A DNA stretch of 13,410 nt, taken from positions 1 through 13,410 of the forward strand of contig JALVWV010000101.1 in NCBI GenBank assembly GCA_027023145.1, given 5' to 3'. The notes under the pieces were generated by a model, which saw only the letters and a list, made by a program, of their open reading frames with translations, had not been told where the DNA came from and ran no database searches. A program made the translations under genes and the position numbers. Positions 1-5,348 of the stretch are shown piece after piece (within the stretch, counting starts at the first letter, position 1; every line of letters starts with the position of its first letter). Origin of the DNA: Campylobacteraceae bacterium. GTDB taxonomy: Bacteria > Campylobacterota > Campylobacteria > Campylobacterales > Sulfurovaceae.

Positions 1-1351
1 TTAGCTCCATGGAATTCTTGCTATCTTTTTTGATTTTAAACATCACATTCTGACCTTTGTCATCACCCACTGCTTTCATATAGGCACCAAATGTATAGAG
101 TTTGTCTTTTTCCAGTCGGAATGTTGAAGTCGTGATGGGATGGTTGTACCAATGTTCTACCAACTTGATCGAACCGCTTCCATCGTTGGTGTGGCTGTCA
201 TCGGAGACATACTTATGCGCCTCATCCTCTCCGACATTTGTAAACTCTGCCGTGCCGTTGACATTTGGGTTTTTCCCTTCAAGCAGATTGTGGGTGTTTG
301 GGGCAATTTCCTTTTTGATGGCTATGTTGACTGTATCGCTGCTGCTGGCTCCCCTGTTATCCGTCACCGTAAGTGTCAGTGTCCTGTTGCCTTCCTTTTC
401 GGGTATATAAATAAAATGCGAGGATGTTGCCAGGAGTGTATTTCCATCACTCCATGTGTATTGGACAATATATCCATCCAGATCTGACCCGTAGCCCACG
501 ATGGTTCTTGGTTTGCCGATAATGGCCGTCTTGTCTTCTCCAGCATCTGCGACAGGAAGGAAGTTTGGTGCCTGTTCTGCTGCTACCACATCCACATCAT
601 CACTTGCTGTTGCTCCGTCATCATCTGTGACCACACAGGTGAAAGTATATGTGCCAGTCTTTTTAAACGGGGGTGTCGTGTAATTCTGCGTAGAGGCCAC
701 TTCAGTCGTACCTTGATACCATTGATAGGTTGCGATACTCCCATCGGTATCGCTTCCCGTGCAATGGAGGGTGACTGAAGCATTTACCATGATGCTATGA
801 TCGGCACCAGCATCAGCCACAGGTGGATGGTTTGCGGTTGGTGGTGTATATCCATCTACAATCCTCAGTAGTTCCTGAATCGTATCGACCTTATCGGGGC
901 TCAATCCGGCAACAATATGGTTGATTGCGTCTATGTTTTGGGGACGGATTCCGGTGATGCTCAGATCGCGATATGTGTCCAGAACAGGTGCTGGCGCATG
1001 GGCGCTGTCGGAAGCGTATGCTTTGATGATGGCAAGTGCCTTTTCTCTCCTAGCAATGAGATTCTTGAGTTTCTCCTGGGTGTCGACCTTCTCCTTTCCT
1101 ACTCGTGATATGAGCAGGTTCACATCCGCTATATTTGAGGGGGTGACAGACTCGATATCCAGCGCACGGTAGTCATCGACATCGGGTGCATGGGCAGTAT
1201 CAGGGTTTTGTGCATAGTTGGTTATGGTGGAGAGAGACTGCTGTTTGGAATTTTCAACAGGGAAGACTCCCTCTTCACATCCTGTAAGCAGCAAAGCTGC
1301 GGTAGTGATGATGAGGAGTATTATGTACTTTGGGTAATGGAAGGTCTTCAT
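1..1351 (-). CDS. PKD-domain surface lipoprotein, partial (3' end outside window)
   Basis: The reading frame is open from ATG at 1351 to the window edge: 450 codons with no stop. It starts with a basic, hydrophobic signal peptide and a lipobox L-T-G-C with Cys25, so it is probably a membrane-anchored lipoprotein. Residues about 55-99 and 119-165 are two copies of a small repeat of the form A-P...D-x-Y-R-x-L-x-I...P-x-N-I...K-V-D-T. Residues about 176-256 and 266-345 are two PKD-like beta-sandwich domains (PVADAG start, TYTFTCVVTDDDG and TLTLTVTDNRG ends). Residues about 355-450 (NLLEGKNPNVNG..., FRLEKDKLYTFGAYMKA) resemble the start of a carbohydrate-binding jelly-roll, which is inference. 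AAGGAT lies 9 bases upstream of the ATG. It is downstream of the deacetylase gene on the same strand with a 112-base gap. The likely role is extracellular binding of polysaccharide or a surface; the substrate is unknown. Confidence 0.85.
   Translation of the reverse strand, partial: MKTFHYPKYIILLIITTAALLLTGCEEGVFPVENSKQQSLSTITNYAQNPDTAHAPDVDDYRALDIESVTPSNIADVNLLISRVGKEKVDTQEKLKNLIARREKALAIIKAYASDSAHAPAPVLDTYRDLSITGIRPQNIDAINHIVAGLSPDKVDTIQELLRIVDGYTPPTANHPPVADAGADHSIMVNASVTLHCTGSDTDGSIATYQWYQGTTEVASTQNYTTPPFKKTGTYTFTCVVTDDDGATASDDVDVVAAEQAPNFLPVADAGEDKTAIIGKPRTIVGYGSDLDGYIVQYTWSDGNTLLATSSHFIYIPEKEGNRTLTLTVTDNRGASSSDTVNIAIKKEIAPNTHNLLEGKNPNVNGTAEFTNVGEDEAHKYVSDDSHTNDGSGSIKLVEHWYNHPITTSTFRLEKDKLYTFGAYMKAVGDDKGQNVMFKIKKDSKNSMEL
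857..1189 (-). repeat. Two-copy internal protein repeat in the lipoprotein
   Basis: The two units are at about 1055-1189 and 857-997. Each encodes roughly 45 residues with shared positions A-P, D-x-Y-R-x-L, P-x-N-I, N and K-V-D-T-x-x-x-L. The DNA is diverged, so the duplication is old or under protein-level selection. Short units with a 'Y-x-x-L-x-I-x-x-[VI]-x-P-x-N-[IL]' pattern occur in large bacterial surface and adhesin proteins, where they act as helical spacers (family knowledge; exact family not identified). Confidence 0.6.
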
Positions 1352-1424
1352 GGTATACTTATCCTTAAATAGCAAATGCGTCGATGTCTGCCATGTTTAG
1401 TTTGTATGTGCTTTTGTAGCTGCA

Positions 1425-1430
1425 AGTATA
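1425..1430 (-). promoter_or_regulatory. Possible -10 element for the lipoprotein gene
   Basis: TATACT is read on the minus strand, about 66 bases before the inferred leader end at the lipoprotein ATG. Two direct TTGACT copies lie upstream (about 1440-1456, minus strand) in a T-rich stretch, but neither has ideal spacing. Campylobacterota sigma-70 promoters often lack a clear -35 box, so only the -10 is offered. The 112-base gap between deacetylase and lipoprotein (1352-1463) holds nothing else recognisable. Confidence 0.3.
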
Positions 1431-1463
1431 CAGAGTAAAAGTCAAAAATAAGTCAAATCTTCT

Positions 1464-2336
1464 CTATGGCGAGAGTGGTGAGAGTTTGGGGATCGTTTTT
1501 TTGATTGAGATATTCTTAAGCAGTCGAGCGACCCCTTTGGGCTCATTTTTGTTTCCATGTACGAGGATAATAGAACCCTGTTTTGGCAGTTGCCCTTTGG
1601 CCAGCCAGGCATCCGATCCGATGGGGATAAGCCCAAGGTTGCGGATGGTCTCTATTGACTTTTGATCAGAGACAAGCCCCGGGAAGCGGAAGAAGATCGA
1701 GGGGACAATGCCCCGCTCCAGCAGGGTTTGTTCCAGTTTCAGTGTATCGGATTTCAGGTCGTATCCCGGAGAGAGGACAAAGTTGTGTTCCAACGGTTTG
1801 CCGGGATGATAAGGATGCGTATAGGTATGGTTACCCCAGGTGATGGCGAGTTTCCCTTCATGCTCCCATCGGTGTAATTGAGCCAGAGATTTCTCATGAT
1901 GGACGATCCAGCGGCCGGAAATGAACAGGATGACCGGAACGGGGTGCTTGAATCGATCAATGAGCGCTTGGTAGAGACGGCGCTCAAATCCGGACTTGGA
2001 AGAGGGGCACAGGTCGGTCGTAAGTGTCATGCCACCATGCTGATGGGTCAGGCCGTCGTTGGTCACTGGGTAGGGGGCGGCGGTAGATTTATGGAGGAGT
2101 TTCGTATAACGGGAAGAACCACAAGGATGTCCAAGGGTATGGATCACCAACTGAGTGGAGGTGTGCAGTGTATTGACGTCAACGACCAGTTGCATACGAT
2201 GACCGTCCATATTGAAGGTTCGGATGATGGCTTTGTCGCTATAACAGAAAGGTTTGTTGACCGTGTAGTGAGTGATGTGGACGGCTTGAGATTGGATAGT
2301 GAGCAGGAGAAAAAGTGTGGGGAGAATGGGTTTCAT
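1464..2336 (-). CDS. Secreted polysaccharide deacetylase-like protein (NodB fold)
   Basis: A 290-residue protein from ATG at 2336. A TTG 12 codons upstream falls inside the predicted promoter and would spoil the signal peptide, so the ATG is preferred. Residues 1-18 form a signal peptide (MKPILPTLFLLLTIQSQA). NodB-like motifs in order are TTDLCPS (residues 106-112, D108 the probable catalytic base), HTYTH (170-174, metal histidines), FRFPG (216-220) and ILVHG (257-261). The usual second Asp of motif 1 (T-F-D-D) is replaced by Leu109. The family hydrolyses N- or O-acetyl groups of envelope polysaccharides using a divalent metal, so it probably acts in the periplasm on peptidoglycan or exopolysaccharide; the substrate cannot be told. 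The first ~100 residues are a less conserved extra domain. No Shine-Dalgarno is visible. It probably shares an operon or theme with the downstream lipoprotein. Confidence 0.82.
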   Translation of the reverse strand: MKPILPTLFLLLTIQSQAVHITHYTVNKPFCYSDKAIIRTFNMDGHRMQLVVDVNTLHTSTQLVIHTLGHPCGSSRYTKLLHKSTAAPYPVTNDGLTHQHGGMTLTTDLCPSSKSGFERRLYQALIDRFKHPVPVILFISGRWIVHHEKSLAQLHRWEHEGKLAITWGNHTYTHPYHPGKPLEHNFVLSPGYDLKSDTLKLEQTLLERGIVPSIFFRFPGLVSDQKSIETIRNLGLIPIGSDAWLAKGQLPKQGSIILVHGNKNEPKGVARLLKNISIKKTIPKLSPLSP

Positions 2337-2347
2337 TTTTTTAGTAT

Positions 2348-2376
2348 AGTATAATATATCTGTACATTCCAATCAA
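2348..2376 (-). promoter_or_regulatory. Predicted promoter of the deacetylase gene
   Basis: On the minus strand TTGATT (2376-2371) and TATACT (2353-2348) are separated by 17 bases. The predicted start of transcription is about 2341, only some 5 bases before the ATG at 2336. This fits the absence of a Shine-Dalgarno and suggests a nearly leaderless mRNA. It overlaps the promoter of the divergent DUF4258 gene. Confidence 0.45.
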
Positions 2377-2389
2377 AATTCGTTATAAT
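2361..2389 (+). promoter_or_regulatory. Predicted promoter of the DUF4258/zinc-finger pair
   Basis: A consensus TATAAT (2384-2389) lies 17 bases after TGTACA (2361-2366, 4 of 6 matches to TTGACA). Transcription would start near 2396, immediately at the ATG at 2397, so the first mRNA would be leaderless; no Shine-Dalgarno is present. The element overlaps the divergent deacetylase promoter, so one bound regulator could affect both. Confidence 0.45.
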
Positions 2390-2396
2390 CTTTGGT

Positions 2397-2705
2397 ATGA
2401 TTACTTTGGACTGGATTGCCTCCTGCATTGAGAAGGAAGATTACTTCGTTTCTCAACATGCAGACGAAGAGAGGATGAATGACAACCTCACTGTTGCGGA
2501 GATAGAAGAATCTCTTCTGCGGGGTTCGATTCTTGAAGAGTATCCGGAAGATAAACGGGGGAGTAGTTGTTTGGTGGTTGGTTTTACACAACAGGGCAAG
2601 CCTGTCCATACAGTATGCGGACGCAGTGGAGATGCATTGGTGATTATCACCGTGTATATTCCAACACCTCCGAAATTTATTACACCTTTTGAAAGGGGGT
2701 CATAA
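2397..2705 (+). CDS. DUF4258 family protein, putative toxin of a TA-like pair
   Basis: A 102-residue protein. The pattern S-x-H-A-x-x-E-R-M (residues 19-27), then L-x-x-G-x-I-L-E-E-Y-P-E-D (41-52), S-C-L-V-V-G (57-62), G-K-P-V-H-T-V (68-73) and V-I-I-T-V-Y-I-P (82-89) is typical of DUF4258. These are small proteins structurally grouped with RelE/BrnT-like toxins, and they commonly sit directly upstream of a YgiT-type zinc-finger gene (family knowledge). H21, R26 and H71 are candidate functional residues. The zinc-finger gene follows after 2 bases, so the two are surely co-transcribed. The pair is AT-richer than the U32 gene next to it, consistent with horizontal transfer. That it is an mRNA interferase is inference; no toxicity can be read from the sequence. 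Confidence 0.8.
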   Translation: MITLDWIASCIEKEDYFVSQHADEERMNDNLTVAEIEESLLRGSILEEYPEDKRGSSCLVVGFTQQGKPVHTVCGRSGDALVIITVYIPTPPKFITPFERGS

Positions 2706-2707
2706 CG

Positions 2708-2962
2708 ATGCAACAATGCAGTTTTTGTGGAAATAAACATTTAAAAGAAACGTTGGCTGAATACACTTATCGTCGGGATGGTGCGTATATGATTTTTCAT
2801 AATGTTCCGGCGGTTCAGTGTGAATTTTGCGGTGAGAAGTACTTTGATGCTAGGACGTTGAAACAAATTGAAAATGAGTTTGAAGCGGTCAAAAACGGAA
2901 CACGTCAGACTCAGGAGATTCGTGTACCAGTCGAGGATTTTTCGCAGTTGGATGTCGCTTGA
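2708..2962 (+). CDS. YgiT-type (MqsA N-terminal-like) zinc finger protein, putative antitoxin
   Basis: 84 residues. Two CxxC knuckles, C4-x-x-C7 and C38-x-x-C41, flank a beta-rich segment, and the second is followed by GEKYFDA. This is the layout of the MqsA/YgiT N-terminal zinc domain that masks the cognate toxin. Full-length MqsA is about 131 residues with a C-terminal HTH. Here the chain stops after a predicted helix (residues 47-63) and a short acidic tail, so no obvious DNA-binding domain is present and autoregulation is not predicted from this protein alone. A purine-rich AAAGGGGG about 9 bases upstream serves as Shine-Dalgarno. It follows the DUF4258 gene by 2 bases. Antitoxin function is inferred from pairing. 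Confidence 0.8.
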   Translation: MQQCSFCGNKHLKETLAEYTYRRDGAYMIFHNVPAVQCEFCGEKYFDARTLKQIENEFEAVKNGTRQTQEIRVPVEDFSQLDVA

Positions 2963-2998
2963 AATCCTCAAACGAGCTTCTTCTTACCCCCTTTAGTG

Positions 2999-3004
2999 TA
3001 AAAT
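2999..3004 (+). promoter_or_regulatory. Possible -10 element for the U32-purE segment
   Basis: TAAAAT stands about 28 bases before the GTG start of the U32 gene, with no convincing -35. The 69-base gap 2963-3031 contains no terminator-like hairpin after the zinc-finger gene. Confidence 0.3.
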
Positions 3005-3031
3005 ACTTCCAATTCAAACACAGGACGCTGC

Positions 3032-4417
3032 GTGACAAATCGGACAGAACTCCTCGCCCCGGCGGGCAACCTTGACAAACTCAAACTGGCTTTTGCCTAC
3101 GGTGCTGATGCTGTGTACGGAGGGGTGAGCAGTTTTTCGCTCCGGATGCGCAGCGGCAAGGAGTTTGATGTCGAGAGTTTCGCTGAGGGGATCGCGTATG
3201 CCCATGATCGGGGCAAGCAGGTGTATTGTACCGTCAACAGCTTTCCGTTTAATGCCCAGCTGGGTTCGTATGAGCGCCACATCGCCCAGATGGCGGAGCT
3301 CAAACCCGATGCCTTTATCGTCGCCTCTCCCGGTGTGGTGCGGATGACCAGTCAGATCGCGCCGCAGATCCCGATCCACCTCTCGACGCAGGCGAATGTG
3401 ATGAACGTCTACGATGCGCAGGTCTATTATGATATGGGAGTGCGCCGGATCATTGCGGCGCGGGAGATTAGTCTGAGCGATCTGGCTGCGATCAAGGAAG
3501 CGCTCCCCGATCTGGAGATCGAGATCTTTGTCCACGGGGCGATGTGCTTTGCTTACAGTGGGCGCTGCCTCATCTCGGCGCTCCAGACCGGCCGCGTCCC
3601 CAACCGGGGCAGCTGCGCCAACGACTGCCGTTTCCCCTATGAGATCTACGCCCACAATACGGAGACGGGCACCACTTTTCGTCTCGAAGAAAACGGCGTA
3701 GGCACCTACATCATGAACTCAAAAGATCTCAACCTCGCCTCCCACATCGATACCATTCTCGAGAGTGGTATCATCGACTCGGTCAAGATCGAGGGGCGCA
3801 CCAAGTCGCCGTACTATCTCGGGATCGTCACCCGCGCCTATCGTCATGCGATCGATGACTGGTACGCCGGGCAGTTTGACGCACAGCGGTACGAAGCGGA
3901 GATCGCCACGACACAAAATCGGGGCTTTACCGACGCGTATCTGCTCCACCGTCCCTTCGAGCGCAATGATACTCAATCGACCGAATTTACGATCCAAGAT
4001 GGCACTCATCAGGTAGCCGCCCTAGTGAGTGAGAGCGGCACCACGTGGCGGTGCAAGGACAAAACCTGCCTCGGGGATCGGATCGAGATTGTCCTGCCAG
4101 TAGGAGCCGTGCTTGAACCGGTGGACAATGAGTATGGTACGATCACCTTCGAGGGGGGCACATGGTGGCTGGAGGTCAAAAAACTCGTTGCCACCAACGG
4201 CCGGGAGTTTGAGTGCATCCACAGTGGGGACGAGCGGGAGATCCTGCTGCCTGCTCCCATGCCCGGCTACACGATCCTCCGTCGCGACATCCGTGAAGCC
4301 AAAGCCAATAAAGGGCTTCGCCCCGACCCCTCCGGCCATCAGCGCAACACCCCGAAAGGGGAAGAGCGTCTGAAAGTTCAGGAGCAGGGACTTCAGTCCC
4401 GTAATGTGCAGGACTGA
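3032..4417 (+). CDS. U32 family peptidase / TrhP-like tRNA hydroxylation protein
   Basis: 461 residues from GTG at 3032, supported by AGGA 6 bases upstream. The N-terminus (T-E-L-L-A-P-A-G-N-L-D-K-L, G-A-D-A-V-Y-G-G) is the usual U32 beginning. The U32 signature E-x-F-x-x-G-A-M-C-x4-G-x-C is at residues 164-179 (EIFVHGAMCFAYSGRC). C172, C179, C195 and C199 could bind an iron-sulfur cluster as in TrhP/YegQ. TrhP proteins act in prephenate-dependent 5-hydroxylation of uridine 34 of tRNAs; older annotations say collagenase-like protease. The body with normal U32 similarity seems to end near residue 425. The rest is a low-complexity tail read through small hairpins, and the last 12 codons with the stop lie in a REP pair. 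purE follows after 44 bases. Confidence 0.9.
   Translation: MTNRTELLAPAGNLDKLKLAFAYGADAVYGGVSSFSLRMRSGKEFDVESFAEGIAYAHDRGKQVYCTVNSFPFNAQLGSYERHIAQMAELKPDAFIVASPGVVRMTSQIAPQIPIHLSTQANVMNVYDAQVYYDMGVRRIIAAREISLSDLAAIKEALPDLEIEIFVHGAMCFAYSGRCLISALQTGRVPNRGSCANDCRFPYEIYAHNTETGTTFRLEENGVGTYIMNSKDLNLASHIDTILESGIIDSVKIEGRTKSPYYLGIVTRAYRHAIDDWYAGQFDAQRYEAEIATTQNRGFTDAYLLHRPFERNDTQSTEFTIQDGTHQVAALVSESGTTWRCKDKTCLGDRIEIVLPVGAVLEPVDNEYGTITFEGGTWWLEVKKLVATNGREFECIHSGDEREILLPAPMPGYTILRRDIREAKANKGLRPDPSGHQRNTPKGEERLKVQEQGLQSRNVQD
4350..4361 (+). other. Perfect hairpin CCCC-GAAA-GGGG inside the U32 3' tail
   Basis: A 4-bp C/G stem with a GAAA tetraloop. A second small hairpin, GGGC-TTC-GCCC, is just upstream at 4313-4323. 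Both lie in codons past the recognisable U32 domain. This looks like former intergenic sequence now read as coding. There is no T-run, so a classical terminator is not claimed. Confidence 0.4.
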
Positions 4418-4429
4418 AGTCCTGCCTCC
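4381..4429 (+). repeat. REP pair (BIME-like), copy 1
   Basis: GGAG (4381-4384) is followed by an arm GGGACT-TC-AGTCCC (ending 4400), 7 bases, an inverted arm GCAGGACT-GA-AGTCCTGC (4408-4425), and CTCC (4426-4429). The whole element is a near-symmetrical inverted pair with GGAG heads pointing outward. GGAG or GTAG heads plus a palindrome define REP sequences mobilised by RAYT (TnpA-REP) transposases (established). It contains the TGA of the U32 gene (4415-4417) and lies just before purE. Confidence 0.75.
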
Positions 4430-4461
4430 AAAAATAAAACCACGAAACAGAAAGGATTTCT

Positions 4462-4956
4462 ATGAAATTTGTCTCGATTATCATCGGAAGTAAAAGCGAC
4501 TACGAAGTGATGAAAGAGTGTGCCGAAACCCTCAAGAAATTTGGTGTCCCCTACGAGCTGGTCATCTCCTCAGCCCACCGCAGCGCCGAGCGTACCAAAA
4601 CGTACATCAAACAGGCCGAAGAGAAAGGGGCGCAGGTCTTTATCGCTGCGGCCGGGATGGCAGCGCATCTGGCTGGAGCGGTAGCCGCTGCAACGACCAA
4701 ACCGGTCGTGGGTGTGCCGCTGGCCAGCGGCGAGCTGCGCGGGCAGGATGCGCTGCTCAGTACGGTGATGATGCCTGCCGGGATGCCGGTCGGCACCGTG
4801 GCCATCGGCAAAGCAGGCGCCACCAACGCTGCCTATATGGCGATCCAGATCATGGCACTCGGTGATGATGAGCTGCGGGTGAAGCTCCAGGAGGATCGCG
4901 TGAGCAAGGCCAAGAAGGTGGAGCTTGACTCGAGTGAGGTTGAGGTGATTTTATAA
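4462..4956 (+). CDS. purE: N5-carboxyaminoimidazole ribonucleotide mutase
   Basis: 164 residues, the normal length for class I PurE. It converts N5-CAIR to CAIR in cytosolic de novo purine synthesis, working after PurK. Visible motifs are IIGSKSD (residues 7-13), ISSAHRS (35-41; H39 the catalytic His), FIAAAGMAAHLAG (60-72), VVGVPL (82-87) and LLSTVMMPAGMPVGTVAIG (98-116). The last contains the family's [ML]P-x-G-x-P-V-[AG]-T signature. AAAGGAT sits 5-6 bases before the ATG. No purK is in the window. The upstream gap is mostly REP sequence. The downstream gap of 79 bases holds an inverted repeat and a T-run. Confidence 0.96.
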   Translation: MKFVSIIIGSKSDYEVMKECAETLKKFGVPYELVISSAHRSAERTKTYIKQAEEKGAQVFIAAAGMAAHLAGAVAAATTKPVVGVPLASGELRGQDALLSTVMMPAGMPVGTVAIGKAGATNAAYMAIQIMALGDDELRVKLQEDRVSKAKKVELDSSEVEVIL

Positions 4957-5001
4957 CGGAAGTTTAGTTACCGTTTGTTAAGGTTTTTTCTATAAACTTC
5001 C
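4955..5001 (+). terminator. Possible terminator or inverted repeat after purE
   Basis: A perfect 9-bp inverted repeat, GGAAGTTTA (4958-4966) and TAAACTTCC (4993-5001), encloses 26 bases that include a T6 run (4984-4989). An alternative short stem AACGG/CCGTT (4955-4959 with 4971-4975) lies upstream of the same T-run and could act as a weak intrinsic terminator. The two folds are mutually exclusive. No other feature explains the repeat. Confidence 0.4.
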
Positions 5002-5035
5002 AATCAAATTTTACCCAATACGGAGGTCTGAAATC

Positions 5036-5284
5036 ATGGAAACCAGAAAACCACAAAAACGGGTCGTCCTGTTCACATCCCCCACCTGCAAATGGTGCAA
5101 CGCCGCCAAAGCGCACATGAAGAAGCACAAGGTACGTTTCCGCGAAATCGACATCACCAAAGACGCCAAAGCGGCCAAAGACTGCGAACGCCACGGATGC
5201 CGGGGTGTCCCGGTCGTGATGATCGGATCGCAGTGGATCTGCGGATTTGATCAGAAGAAGATCGATAAGTTGCTCGGACTCTAA
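5036..5284 (+). CDS. Small glutaredoxin family protein
   Basis: 82 residues with a thioredoxin fold pattern: beta strand R-V-V-L-F-T-S-P-T, active site C18-K-W-C21, helix, strand V-R-F-R-E-I-D-I, the cis-Pro loop G-V-P-V-V (residues 57-61), and a C-terminal G-F-D-Q-K-K-I-D-K-L-L helix. C-x-W-C rather than C-P-Y-C is typical of the small NrdH/Grx-like redox proteins of this group. Substrate is unknown; it probably reduces cytosolic disulfides. There are extra cysteines at residues 50, 55 and 69. CGGAGGT 8 bases upstream is a strong Shine-Dalgarno. The stop codon is the beginning of a hairpin that separates it from the ATPase cassette. Confidence 0.9.
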   Translation: METRKPQKRVVLFTSPTCKWCNAAKAHMKKHKVRFREIDITKDAKAAKDCERHGCRGVPVVMIGSQWICGFDQKKIDKLLGL

Positions 5285-5307
5285 CTTTTGGCTTCACAGC
5301 CAAAGTT
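5283..5307 (+). terminator. Strong hairpin overlapping the glutaredoxin stop codon
   Basis: AACTTTTGGCT (5283-5293), loop TCAC, AGCCAAAGTT (5298-5307): a ten-pair stem with one extra T. There is no T-run on the plus side, so efficiency as an intrinsic terminator is uncertain. It could instead stabilise the upstream mRNA. It contains the candidate -35 of the next promoter. Confidence 0.5.
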
Positions 5308-5316
5308 GGATATACT
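5288..5316 (+). promoter_or_regulatory. Predicted promoter of the ATPase cassette
   Basis: TTGGCT (5288-5293) and TATACT (5311-5316) are 17 bases apart. The start would be about 5323, giving a short leader with GAGGAT as Shine-Dalgarno before ATG 5349. The -35 lies inside the hairpin of the preceding gene. This would drive the ATPase, its partner and glyQ. Confidence 0.4.
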
Positions 5317-5348
5317 AGGAACACTACGAATAACGAGGATACATCATC

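Noticed and set aside
1878..2354. 158-codon plus-strand open frame
   Set aside because: Antisense to the deacetylase gene, which has a signal peptide and four family motifs.
4381..4429. REP pair as a rho-independent terminator
   Set aside because: The stems are strong but no T-run follows, and the same structure recurs at many gene ends with a GGAG/CTCC border, which fits REP/BIME better.
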